From Curtobacterium ammoniigenes NBRC 101786 (lineage in GTDB: Bacteria; Actinomycetota; Actinomycetes; Actinomycetales; Microbacteriaceae): a stretch of DNA of 64,000 nt. The notes beneath the pieces were generated by a model. It made no database searches. It was given only the letters and a program-made list of their open reading frames with translations, and was not told the origin of the DNA. Within the stretch, counting starts at the first letter, position 1; the number at the start of each line of letters is the position of its first letter. Positions 37,145 through 44,666 of this stretch are shown piece after piece. The position numbers were made by a program, and so were the translations under genes. The stretch is from NCBI RefSeq assembly GCF_001571045.1, contig NZ_BCSV01000004.1:248001-312000 (forward strand). The letters run 5' to 3'.

Positions 37145-37434
37145 TGCAGCCTTCCGAACTGGACGAATGGGCCGCGCGCCTGCAGCAGGAACTCCGCCTC
37201 GACGAGACCACGATCGACGTCGGTACAGTGCTGGATCTGGCGCGAGATGCAGCGCACAGTGTGGCGCGCCCGGCGGCTCCGCTCACCACATTCATCGTCG
37301 GCGTCGCCGTGGGACGTGGCATGCCAATACGGGAGGCGCTCGACGCGGTTGCTCGCTGCCTTCCGGCGGCGGAGACCGGCACCGACCCCGATACGCCCGC
37401 CGGCGCGGGCGCCGGCGCTGGCGCTGGCGCGTGA
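37141..37434 (+). CDS. DUF6457-domain protein
   Basis: A 97-aa helical protein (LDEWAARLQQELRLDETTID opening, then LLDLARDAAHSVARPAAPLTTFIVG-like sequence around residues 37-60) of the DUF6457 type, which is habitually encoded beside mobA or moeA in actinobacteria; role unknown. It ends in an AGAGAGAGA tail from a GCGCCGGC-rich simple repeat. Start overlaps the mobA-like stop, and its TGA overlaps the GTG of moeA. Confidence 0.8.
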   Translation: MMQPSELDEWAARLQQELRLDETTIDVGTVLDLARDAAHSVARPAAPLTTFIVGVAVGRGMPIREALDAVARCLPAAETGTDPDTPAGAGAGAGAGA

Positions 37435-38612
37435 GCCTTTCGCTCCCCAAAGCACGAGCTGCGGCGCACGACCTGGGCACGGGTCGGCGATTGGGAACCG
37501 AACGGGTGCCGTTGGCAGCCGCACACGGCCGGACCCTCGCGGTGGGTCTCGTCGCTGCGGTGTCGTTGCCGGTCGTCGACTGCTCCGCGATGGACGGCTG
37601 GGCCGTCGGAAGCACGGGCGCGGGCCCGTGGCGCATCGATGGCAACGTGCAGATGGGTGCACTTCCCGGTGCACCCATTACTCCTGACGCCGCTCGAGCG
37701 ATCACGACCGGTGGGGCGGTACCGCCAGGCGCTGTCAGCATCGTTCGGCTCGAGCACGGTGTCGTCGAAGGCGGGTCACTGGTGCTCCGCGAACCGTCAC
37801 GCCAGGTCCGCGCGGGAGCGGACATCCGCCGCTCCGGCGAAGAAGCACGCCGAGGCGAGCGCGTCGCGTCAGCCGGGACGCGCGTGTCCCCCGCTGTCGT
37901 CGCCGCTGCCGCGGCGACCGGCGCGGACGAACTCGTCGTCGTCCGGCGACCCCGAGTCGCCCTCGTGCTCATCGGCGACGAAGTCGTGGAGGCCGGACTT
38001 CCGCGTCCCGGCCAAGTCCGAGATACCTATGGCCCGGTCCTTCCCGCGCTCCTCGAGGGTGAAGGAGCAACCGTCATATCGCGCCGACGGTTGCGTGACG
38101 ATCCTGACGCGGTACAAGAGGCACTCGGCGTTTCCGACGTCGACCTCGTGATCTCCACCGGCGGAACGGGCGCGAGCAGCGCCGACCATGTCACCCGAGC
38201 GTTGGACGCGCTCCGAGCGCGGAACGTTGCCCGTGACGTCGCTATCCGGCCCGGCCATCCGACCATCATCGCCGCGCGAGCCGACGGGGTGCCTGTGGTC
38301 GCCCTGCCCGGTAACCCCTTCGCTGCGTTGGCCGCGCTCGTCGCGCTCGGCTTGCCGGTGTTCGCTGGAATGGTGGGCGCACCTCCAGATCGGGTGGTGC
38401 CGCGAATCGCATCCGCACCGCTCGAAGGCCGCCCGCGGACGACACGACTCGTGACGGTCAGCGAAACGGCGAGCGGTGTCGTCGCGGTAGATCGTCAAGG
38501 ATCGGCGATGGTGAGCGGGATGGTCGGCGCGGATGCCCTTGCGCTGGTGCCGGCGTCGGGCGCCGCAGCGGGCGAGACCGTCGGTGTGCTCCCGTTGCCC
38601 TGGCGTCGGTGA
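37431..38612 (+). CDS. moeA: molybdopterin molybdotransferase, MoeA-like
   Basis: A 393-aa protein that inserts molybdate into adenylylated molybdopterin. DCSAMDGWAVGSTGAGPWRI (about 44-63) is the MoeA domain-II MDGYA-like motif; ITTGGAVPPGAVSIVRLE follows; LVISTGGTGASSADHVTRAL (about 239) is the MoCF-biosynthesis GGTG motif and VVALPGNPFAALAAL the PGNP loop. Length matches MoeA. GTG overlaps the upstream TGA. No molybdoenzyme gene is in the window. Confidence 0.9.
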   Translation: MSLSLPKARAAAHDLGTGRRLGTERVPLAAAHGRTLAVGLVAAVSLPVVDCSAMDGWAVGSTGAGPWRIDGNVQMGALPGAPITPDAARAITTGGAVPPGAVSIVRLEHGVVEGGSLVLREPSRQVRAGADIRRSGEEARRGERVASAGTRVSPAVVAAAAATGADELVVVRRPRVALVLIGDEVVEAGLPRPGQVRDTYGPVLPALLEGEGATVISRRRLRDDPDAVQEALGVSDVDLVISTGGTGASSADHVTRALDALRARNVARDVAIRPGHPTIIAARADGVPVVALPGNPFAALAALVALGLPVFAGMVGAPPDRVVPRIASAPLEGRPRTTRLVTVSETASGVVAVDRQGSAMVSGMVGADALALVPASGAAAGETVGVLPLPWRR

Positions 38613-38650
38613 GGTGACGGAACCGAGCCCGCGCCCGCTCCGATCTCCGC

Positions 38651-38721
38651 TGCAGGCCTGCGACGCTGTGCAGGCCTGCGACCCCAGCAGGCGTGAGCGC
38701 GCCCGCAGGCGTGCGCGCGCC
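38651..38721. repeat. two short tandem repeat pairs after moeA
   Basis: TGCAGGCCTGCGAC occurs at 38651-38664 and 38669-38682; GCAGGCGTG plus GCGCGCC blocks of 17 bp occur at 38687-38703 and 38705-38721. The first unit contains the palindrome GCAGGCCTGC. They lie between the convergent moeA and membrane-protein genes. Confidence 0.75.
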
Positions 38722-38783
38722 CACTGGCCTCAGTGCTCCTGCCTCCCAGAAATTCCCGGCATGCGCTGAGGGTCCTGCAGGGC

Positions 38784-39770
38784 TCAGAGCTCCTGCAGGC
38801 CGACCCGATCGATCTTGCGGTGGTAGTGCATACCGGCGACGCCGCCGAGCAGTGCGCCACCGAGGCTGATGATCGCGACGAGGATCGCCGTGATGATTCC
38901 CGTGACCGTGAGCGTGCCCTCGTCGATGGGGATCCGCGGGAAGCTGTTGATATTGCCGAGCACGTTGTACTGCGCACCGGCAATCGCCGTGACGATCGCT
39001 ACGACCACCGCGATGATGACCGCCCAGATCCAGACGGCGAATCCTTGACGAGCCCCGGAGAAGCGCGCCATACGGCCGGCCACATAGCCGCCGCAGTAGT
39101 AGGCGACGAACAGGATCACGGCGAGCGCGATCGCACCGATCAGTCCCACCGCACTGGCGTTCTTCGAGAGCGCGTTCGACGCTGCCGTGCCGTTCCCACC
39201 GGTGGTGCCGAGGCCGACGCCAGCGCCGACGGCACTGAGCAGCGCGGTGAGCAGCACCGCCATGCCCGTCGCCGTGAGCCATCCGAAGAACGCAGATCCC
39301 CACTTCGTTCCCGCGAACTCCTCGCGCTCGCGAGCAACGACGGCCTCCCGAGGCGGAAGCTCTCGCTCCGCGACCGGTGCTGCACCGACAGCGGTCGCTC
39401 CCACCGGCGCATCGGCCGGAGCGGCGACGGGAGCGGCAGCGGCACGATTGCGTCCGACACGATCATGTTCGATCGGACGACCGGCGGCGTCGACCGGCTC
39501 GCCAGCGGCGTCGACCGGCTCGCCAGCGGCGTTCAGCGGGCGACCCTGTGCGTCGACGGGCTGCGCGGCCGGGTCCACCGGCCGGCCGTTCGCGTCGATC
39601 GGCTCGCCCGCCGCGTGGGCGCCGTGATGCGCGGGCTCGCTCACCGGAGCACCGTCGAGAGGCGCTCCGCCCTCGGCTGCGGCGAAGTCGTTCTGCCCTG
39701 CGGAACGTTCGGGCGCAACAGGCGCGGGTTCGTTCGGATAGCGGTCTTCGTTCCCCGTGGTCGAGCTCAT
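38784..39770 (-). CDS. membrane protein with low-complexity N-terminal repeats
   Basis: A 328-aa protein. Residues 1-125 are disordered, with repeats of the form AAGEPVDAAG and QGRPLN; residues 150-320 hold about four membrane helices (GWLTATGMAVLLTALLSAV, GLIGAIALAVILFVAYYCGG, WIWAVIIAVVVAIVTAIAG and a C-terminal one) with YVAGRMARFSGARQGFAVW between. No family recognised; the helices resemble TIGR04086-like or YqgA-like small membrane proteins only in shape. GGGAGG lies 4 nt before the ATG at 39770. Confidence 0.7.
   Translation of the reverse strand: MSSTTGNEDRYPNEPAPVAPERSAGQNDFAAAEGGAPLDGAPVSEPAHHGAHAAGEPIDANGRPVDPAAQPVDAQGRPLNAAGEPVDAAGEPVDAAGRPIEHDRVGRNRAAAAPVAAPADAPVGATAVGAAPVAERELPPREAVVAREREEFAGTKWGSAFFGWLTATGMAVLLTALLSAVGAGVGLGTTGGNGTAASNALSKNASAVGLIGAIALAVILFVAYYCGGYVAGRMARFSGARQGFAVWIWAVIIAVVVAIVTAIAGAQYNVLGNINSFPRIPIDEGTLTVTGIITAILVAIISLGGALLGGVAGMHYHRKIDRVGLQEL
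39480..39542. repeat. 21-bp coding tandem repeat, three copies
   Basis: Units at 39480-39500, 39501-39521 and 39522-39542 of GCCAGCGGCGTCGACCGGCT plus one base encode the heptapeptide repeat EPVDAAG on the minus strand. The unit length matches the 21-bp coding repeat at the left window edge, though the sequences differ. Confidence 0.8.
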
Positions 39771-39968
39771 GATGCCTCCCGGATCGGTCGTGGATGCACA
39801 TCCAACTCGCCCCACACCGAGCCGGCACTCAGGGATCGTTCAGCCCGATGACGGGTTTGCCCGGCGAAGTGCCCCCTGGTGGGCCGAGACGCGGCACGAC
39901 TCGCCTACCGTGCGCTCGGCGCTGCACCTGTCGACGGGCCCTCAGCACCGATACGATAAGGAGGCGCT

Positions 39969-39982
39969 TCGAATCGATTCGA
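39969..39982. promoter_or_regulatory. 14-bp palindrome with core CGAATCGATTCG
   Basis: TCGAATCGATTCGA is symmetric and lies 58 bp upstream of the Bcr/CflA gene's GTG, just after TACGAT (39953-39958) and AAGGAGG. Shares its 12-bp core with the site upstream of the aldo/keto reductase. Confidence 0.55.
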
Positions 39983-40039
39983 GATCAGCGCCACTTCTTC
40001 GGCTCCGCCACCGCCTCCCCGTCTGTTCTGGATACTTTC

Positions 40040-41302
40040 GTGACCACTGCCTCCATCCCGGTTATCAGCACCCCAACTCCCGGCTCGCACCCCGGCGACG
40101 CGCTCGGCCGTCGCCAGCGCCTGACCTACGTGCTCATCCTCGGAGCCCTGACCGCGCTCGGCCCGTTCACGATCGACATGTACCTGCCGTCGCTGCCTTC
40201 GTTGCAGGCCGGCTTTCACACGTCGACCGCGGCGGTACAGCTCACGCTGACGGCCACGACGATCGGCTTCGGCGTGGGCCAGCTGATCGTCGGACCGTGG
40301 AGCGACCGCGTTGGCCGTCGGCTCCCCCTGATGCTTGCCACCATGCTCTGCATCGCCGCCTGCATCGGCGCCGCAACATCCCCGAACGTCGTCGTGCTCG
40401 GGATCTTCCGCTTCCTCCAGGGGTTTGGCGCTGCGGCCGGCGGTGTCGTCGCCCAGGCGATGGTCCGAGATCTGTTCGGAGGCCGCCCTCTCGTCCGCAT
40501 GCTCTCCAACCTTGCGCTCGTCAACGGCCTCGCTCCGGTGGTCGCGCCGGTCGTTGGATCACAGTTGCTCATCGTGATGCCGTGGCGAGGCATCTTCTGG
40601 GTACTCTCTGCCTATGCGGCGTTCGTGGTGACCTGTGTCGCGCTGTGGATCGTCGAGACGCTGCCGCCAGCGCGACGGCACGAACGCGCCGGGCTGACGG
40701 CGCGCCTCCGATATCGAATGATTCTGACGGATCGCGTCACGGTCGGAATGATCATCGTCGGCGCGATGAATTTCTCCGGACTGTTCGTCTATCTCTCTGG
40801 AAGCACCTTCCTCTTCCAGGACGTCTATCACTTCTCCGCCCAGGAATACGGCCTGCTTTTCGCCGTCAACTCGCTCGGCATCATCATCGGCGTGCAGACC
40901 GCGGGACGAATTACGCGCTGGGTCGCGCCGCAGTGGATCCTGTCGGTATCCACCGCTGCAATGTTCATTGCTGCCGCAATGATCTACGTCGACTCCGAAC
41001 TGGGATTCGGTGAGTGGGGCGTCATGATCCCGCTCTGGTTCTTCATCTGCGGCTGCGGGTTCGGATTTCCGTGCATCGGCGTGCTCGTGCTGAACGCGCA
41101 CCCGCTCGCCGCCGGGACTGCGGCGTCCATGCTCGGCGCCGGACAGTTCGTCATCGCCGGACTCATCTCGCCGATCGTGGGAATCGTCGGGCTCACGAAT
41201 GGTGCCCCCATGGGGGCGATCATGACGATCACGGCGGCGGCGTCGCTCATCGCGTTCTGGTTCGTGGTGCGACCGCGGACGGTGCCGGCGCTCGCGCACT
41301 GA
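40040..41302 (+). CDS. Bcr/CflA-type multidrug MFS transporter
   Basis: A 420-aa exporter with about 12 helices. LGPFTIDMYLPSLPSLQAGF (about 37) in helix 1 and VGQLIVGPWSDRVGRRLPLM (loop 2) are classic for Bcr/CflA drug antiporters; MNFSGLFVYLSGSTFLFQDVY is the helix-7 signature. Substrate unknown. I take GTG at 40040 because it gives the usual family length; upstream in-frame sequence to an ATG at 39794 looks non-coding. No ribosome site is seen at this GTG, so the start is uncertain. Confidence 0.85.
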   Translation: MTTASIPVISTPTPGSHPGDALGRRQRLTYVLILGALTALGPFTIDMYLPSLPSLQAGFHTSTAAVQLTLTATTIGFGVGQLIVGPWSDRVGRRLPLMLATMLCIAACIGAATSPNVVVLGIFRFLQGFGAAAGGVVAQAMVRDLFGGRPLVRMLSNLALVNGLAPVVAPVVGSQLLIVMPWRGIFWVLSAYAAFVVTCVALWIVETLPPARRHERAGLTARLRYRMILTDRVTVGMIIVGAMNFSGLFVYLSGSTFLFQDVYHFSAQEYGLLFAVNSLGIIIGVQTAGRITRWVAPQWILSVSTAAMFIAAAMIYVDSELGFGEWGVMIPLWFFICGCGFGFPCIGVLVLNAHPLAAGTAASMLGAGQFVIAGLISPIVGIVGLTNGAPMGAIMTITAAASLIAFWFVVRPRTVPALAH

Positions 41303-41441
41303 GGACACCGGGACCGTGGCGCGCCGCGGGCACGCCGCGCGCAGATCCGCGCGCCGAGGGCACGGCGGACGCGATCCCCACACCGAGGACACGCCCGACG
41401 CGATCCCCGCGCCCAGGACACGCCGGACGCGGTCCGCGCGC
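41301..41441. repeat. 29-bp tandem array, about five degrading units
   Basis: Units at 41355-41383, 41384-41412 and 41413-41441 share GAGGACACGC and GACGCGATCC blocks; two more diverged units run back to the Bcr/CflA stop at 41302. This is the first half of a 376-bp gene-free stretch. Confidence 0.82.
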
Positions 41442-41460
41442 CACCAAGAACCAGCCCACT

Positions 41461-41610
41461 GGCGCGTGTCGCACCCAAGAACCTGCTCACCCGCGACCCA
41501 CGGACGGCGTGTCGCACCCAGAAGTGCACTCCCGCGACCCACCGACGGCGTGGCGCACCCGAGAACCTGCTCTCCCGCGACTCACGGACGGCGTGTCACC
41601 CCAGATACGA
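41461..41610. repeat. about 43-bp tandem array, three and a half units
   Basis: Units at 41461-41505, 41506-41546, 41547-41589 and a partial one to 41610 share GGCGTGTCGCACCC and CCCGCGACCCACGGAC. The unit is unrelated to the neighbouring 29-bp array. Together they fill the gene-free stretch 41303-41678, in which I see no convincing gene; open frames there are repeat artefacts. Confidence 0.82.
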
Positions 41611-41642
41611 CGAACGGCGGTGCCGCGCTGCACCGCCGTTCG
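41611..41642. terminator. 12-bp stem, probably bidirectional terminator
   Basis: CGAACGGCGGTG (41611-41622) and CACCGCCGTTCG (41631-41642) form a perfect stem with an 8-nt loop directly after the repeat arrays and before the VIT stop, between convergent genes. Confidence 0.8.
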
Positions 41643-41678
41643 TACAACGGGATGTCTGGCCGCCCGCCGGCTACTGCG

Positions 41679-42395
41679 TCAGATGTGACCGCCGAGGAGC
41701 GTGCCCGCACCGTAGGTCGCGGCGAGAGCGAGCGCTCCACCGAGTACGACACGCAGGGTGGCACGGCCTCGGGGCGCGCGGCCGAGCGTTGCGCCAGTAA
41801 TACCGGTGATCGCGAGGGCGATGAGCACGGCGATAAAAGTGGCCGGTGCACGCATCGGGCCGGATGCGACGAGCACCGCGATCATCGGGAGCAGCGCGCC
41901 GACAGTGAACGTGGCTGCTGAGACCCACGCTGCTCGCCACGGGCTCACGAGGTCTTCGTTCTCGGCGGCTTCGGCGAGTTCCGCTCGTCGAGCTCGCACG
42001 GCAGGCTGCACGAGCTCCTCCGCGACGGCACGTGCGGTCGCAGCAGAGACACCCACGGCCATGTAGTGCTCAGCGAGCTGGTCCGCGCTCTCCGCTGCGG
42101 CCGCGCGCTCCGCCTCAACGCGCGCCTGCCCGGTGCGCTGCGCGTCGAGCTGCCCGCTCACCGACACGTACTCGCCGAGCCCCATCGAGATAGCACCACC
42201 GATCAGGCCCGCCATGCCCGCTGCGGCGATCGCAGGAACAGAGCCGCCCGCGCCCGCCACCCCCATCACGATCGCCGCGACCGAGACGATCCCGTCGTTC
42301 GCGCCGAGGATCCCGGCGCGAAGCCAGTTCAAGCGTCCCGCGCTTGCTTCTGTGTCAGTTGAAGCGCTCGGCAGAGAAAGGTTAACAGCGGTCAT
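41679..42395 (-). CDS. VIT1/CCC1-family iron/manganese transporter
   Basis: A 238-aa membrane protein. RAGILGANDGIVSVAAIVMG (about 26-45) in the first helix, GAISMGLGEYVSVSGQLDAQ (about 68) in the second, a cytosolic acidic helix pair rich in Glu (about 88-145) that is the metal-binding domain, then three C-terminal helices with TFTVGALLPMI. The family moves Fe2+ or Mn2+ out of the cytosol. Two iron-box-like palindromes upstream support control by a DtxR/IdeR-type repressor. Confidence 0.9.
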   Translation of the reverse strand: MTAVNLSLPSASTDTEASAGRLNWLRAGILGANDGIVSVAAIVMGVAGAGGSVPAIAAAGMAGLIGGAISMGLGEYVSVSGQLDAQRTGQARVEAERAAAAESADQLAEHYMAVGVSAATARAVAEELVQPAVRARRAELAEAAENEDLVSPWRAAWVSAATFTVGALLPMIAVLVASGPMRAPATFIAVLIALAITGITGATLGRAPRGRATLRVVLGGALALAATYGAGTLLGGHI

Positions 42396-42434
42396 GCCGC
42401 AGATAAAAACACAATTCCTATTCGAGCGCCAGCA

Positions 42435-42492
42435 TGATAAGGCTTACCTCATTGTTAATGAGATAGGGCTGCAAAGGTATGCCTTACCTTTG
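42435..42492 (-). promoter_or_regulatory. two DtxR/IdeR-type iron boxes before the VIT gene
   Basis: Box A, 42435-42451, reads TGAGGTAAGCCTTATCA on the minus strand, close to the TTAGGTTAGGCTAACCTAA consensus. Box B, CAAAGGTA (42472-42479), five bases, TACCTTTG (42485-42492), is a perfect palindrome of the same class. Between them CTCATT-GTT-AATGAG (42448-42462) is another symmetric element. The whole 42396-42500 stretch is far more A/T-rich than its surroundings. Confidence 0.8.
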
Positions 42493-42499
42493 TTTTCCC

Positions 42500-42652
42500 G
42501 CGCTCCCTCGGCGCGAAACTACGGCACCGCCCCGCGATGAGCGGCGACGCCGGCGCTCCCTCGGCGCGAAACTACGGCACCGCCCCGCGATGAGCGGCGA
42601 CGCCCGCGCTCCCTCGGCGCGAAACGACGGCACCCCGCAGTGAGCGGCGACG
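42500..42652. repeat. 53-bp tandem repeat, three copies
   Basis: Units begin at 42500, 42553 and 42606, each opening GCGCTCCCTCGGCGCGAAAC and containing CGATGAGCGGCGACG. The first two are nearly identical; the third is shortened and diverged. They lie between the iron-box promoter and the pgi terminator. Confidence 0.92.
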
Positions 42653-42657
42653 AAACG

Positions 42658-42696
42658 GAATGAGCGGCGCCCGCATGTGACGGACACCGCTCATTC
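42658..42696 (-). terminator. pgi terminator hairpin
   Basis: GAATGAGCGG (42658-42667) and CCGCTCATTC (42687-42696) pair perfectly over a 19-nt loop about 19 nt after the pgi stop. The left arm is a diverged piece of the neighbouring 53-bp repeat (ATGAGCGGCG). Confidence 0.6.
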
Positions 42697-42714
42697 GCGA
42701 GCATTACCAGCCGC

Positions 42715-44442
42715 TTACTGACGGAGCTCGAGGTACTTCGCGATCAACGACTTCGTCGAGGAGTCCTGCGCATCGAGCGCGGCCTGGTCACCGTTGACCG
42801 CGGGCGCGATCTGGAGCGCCAACTGCTTGCCCAGCTCCACACCCCATTGGTCGAACGAATCGATGCCCCAGATGGTGCCCTCGGTGAACACGATGTGCTC
42901 GTAGAGCGCGATGAGCTGACCGACCACGCTCGGCGTGAGCGACGGCGCGAGGATCGACGCCGTCGGCCGGTTTCCGCTGAACACGCGGGCCGGCACCACG
43001 CTCTCCGCGGTCCCCTCCGCGCGAACCTCGTCAGCGGTCTTGCCGAAGGCCAGCGCCTTCGTCTGGGCGAAGAAGTTCGCGAGGAACAGCGCGTGCACAT
43101 CCTGGCCGGGCTGCACGGCCCCGCCGTCTCCGGTGTTGTCCGCCAGCGCGTGCGGCGGATTCGCGACGGCGATGAAGTCCGCCGGGATCAGACGCGTGCC
43201 CTGATGGATGAGCTGGTAGAACGCGTGCTGCCCGTTGGTGCCCGGCTCGCCCCAGAAGACCTCGCCGGTGTCCGTCGTGACCGGTGAGCCGTCCCAGCGG
43301 ACGCTCTTGCCGTTGGACTCCATGGTGAGCTGCTGCAGATATGCCGGGAACCGGTGCAGGTATTGCGTATACGGCAGCACTGCGTGGCTTTGCGCACCCA
43401 GGAAGTTCGAATACCAGACATTGAGCAGCCCCATGAGGACCGGCACGTTCTGCTCGAGCGGCGTCGTTCGAACATGCTCGTCCATGGCATGGAATCCGGA
43501 GAGGAATGCACGCCAGTTGTCCGGGCCGATCGCGATGACAACAGAGGTACCGATTGCCGAGTCGACCGAATAGCGTCCGCCTACCCAGTCCCAGAAGCCA
43601 AACGCATTCTCGGGATCGATTCCGAATGCCGCGACCTTGTCGAGCGCCGTCGAGACCGCGACGAAATGCTTGGCGACCGCAGCGTTTCGCGCATCGTCGG
43701 AGTCGTCGATCGACCCGGAGGCGGACAGCCGCTCCCACAGCCACTGTCGCGCCAGCCGCGCGTTCGTGAGCGTCTCGAGCGTGCCGAACGTCTTCGACGC
43801 CACGATGAAGAGGGTGGTCTCCGGATCGAGATCGGCGGTCTTCTCGTAGATGTCGGCGGGGTCGATGTTGGAGACGAACCGGGCCTCCAGGCCAGGTTGC
43901 ACGTAGGGCTTGAGTGCCTCGTACACCATCACGGGGCCGAGATCGGACCCGCCGATCCCGATGTTGACCACCGTGGAGATGCGCTTGCCGGTCACGCCCG
44001 TCCAAGCGGCCGAGCGGACCTGCTCGGCAAAAGCGAAGACCTTGTCAAGCGTTGCCTGCACGTCCGCGTCGACGTCTTGACCGTCAACCGTGAAGCCCGC
44101 GGCCGGCACGAGTCCTTCAGCATGCGGCGGGCGCCGGAGTGCCGTATGCAGGACTGCGCGGTCCTCGGTCACGTTGATGTGCTCGCCGGAGATCATCGCC
44201 TGGAAGCGCCCGGCGACATCGGTGTCCTTCGCGAGTTGCAGCAGGTGCTGCAGGATCTCCTCGGTCACGAGACCCTTGGACAGGTCGACGGTGAGGTCTG
44301 CTGCCGAGAACGTGTAGCGGGCGGCCCGCTCCGGGTCAGCATCGAACCATCCGCGGAGATCGGGCGAGAAGCCCTCTGCAATGCGGCTGAGCTGCCGCCA
44401 CGCTTCGGTCGATGTGGGATCGACGGGTGCTGATCCGGTCAC
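42715..44442 (-). CDS. pgi: glucose-6-phosphate isomerase
   Basis: A 575-aa glycolytic enzyme interconverting glucose-6-P and fructose-6-[21 protein letters not shown] (about 162) and [17 protein letters not shown] (about 219) form the phosphate site, [15 protein letters not shown] and MESNGKSV are typical, [19 protein letters not shown] (about 403) has the catalytic Glu and His region, and [14 protein letters not shown] (about 530) the closing signature with Lys. GTG start chosen for AGGAGGG 7 nt upstream. Confidence 0.96.
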   Translation of the reverse strand: MTGSAPVDPTSTEAWRQLSRIAEGFSPDLRGWFDADPERAARYTFSAADLTVDLSKGLVTEEILQHLLQLAKDTDVAGRFQAMISGEHINVTEDRAVLHTALRRPPHAEGLVPAAGFTVDGQDVDADVQATLDKVFAFAEQVRSAAWTGVTGKRISTVVNIGIGGSDLGPVMVYEALKPYVQPGLEARFVSNIDPADIYEKTADLDPETTLFIVASKTFGTLETLTNARLARQWLWERLSASGSIDDSDDARNAAVAKHFVAVSTALDKVAAFGIDPENAFGFWDWVGGRYSVDSAIGTSVVIAIGPDNWRAFLSGFHAMDEHVRTTPLEQNVPVLMGLLNVWYSNFLGAQSHAVLPYTQYLHRFPAYLQQLTMESNGKSVRWDGSPVTTDTGEVFWGEPGTNGQHAFYQLIHQGTRLIPADFIAVANPPHALADNTGDGGAVQPGQDVHALFLANFFAQTKALAFGKTADEVRAEGTAESVVPARVFSGNRPTASILAPSLTPSVVGQLIALYEHIVFTEGTIWGIDSFDQWGVELGKQLALQIAPAVNGDQAALDAQDSSTKSLIAKYLELRQ

Positions 44443-44632
44443 GGAAACCCTCCTGAAAGGCTGCAGGTGTGCGCGGCTCGCGGCACGCGCCGTTGCGAAG
44501 CGAACCGACACCGACTCTATTGCTCGGCCAGCGAGGACGGTCGCACCCTCGTGGCCAGGGGGACGATTCGGACACGCGGCGAATTGTGCAGGAGGCGACT
44601 CTTGCCTCCGAACCGTCATCGCAGTACGTTAC

Positions 44633-44644
44633 TTGTAGCTACAA
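44633..44644. promoter_or_regulatory. MarR-type palindrome TTGTAGCTACAA
   Basis: A perfect 12-bp palindrome (extended by imperfect A/T flanks) lies 22 nt before the VOC gene ATG and just upstream of its GGAGG ribosome site. The TTGTAG...CTACAA form is known for MarR/DUF24-type redox or quinone-sensing repressors. No such regulator is adjacent. Confidence 0.6.
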
Positions 44645-44666
44645 ATAAAGAAGTGGAGGCGGTGTC

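Noticed and set aside
41301-41610. possible CRISPR array
   Set aside because: Units are directly adjacent with no unique spacers and degrade gradually; no cas genes. The same holds for the other arrays.
42484-42704. minus-strand frames of 61-67 aa before pgi
   Set aside because: They translate the 53-bp repeat in different frames and have no ribosome site.
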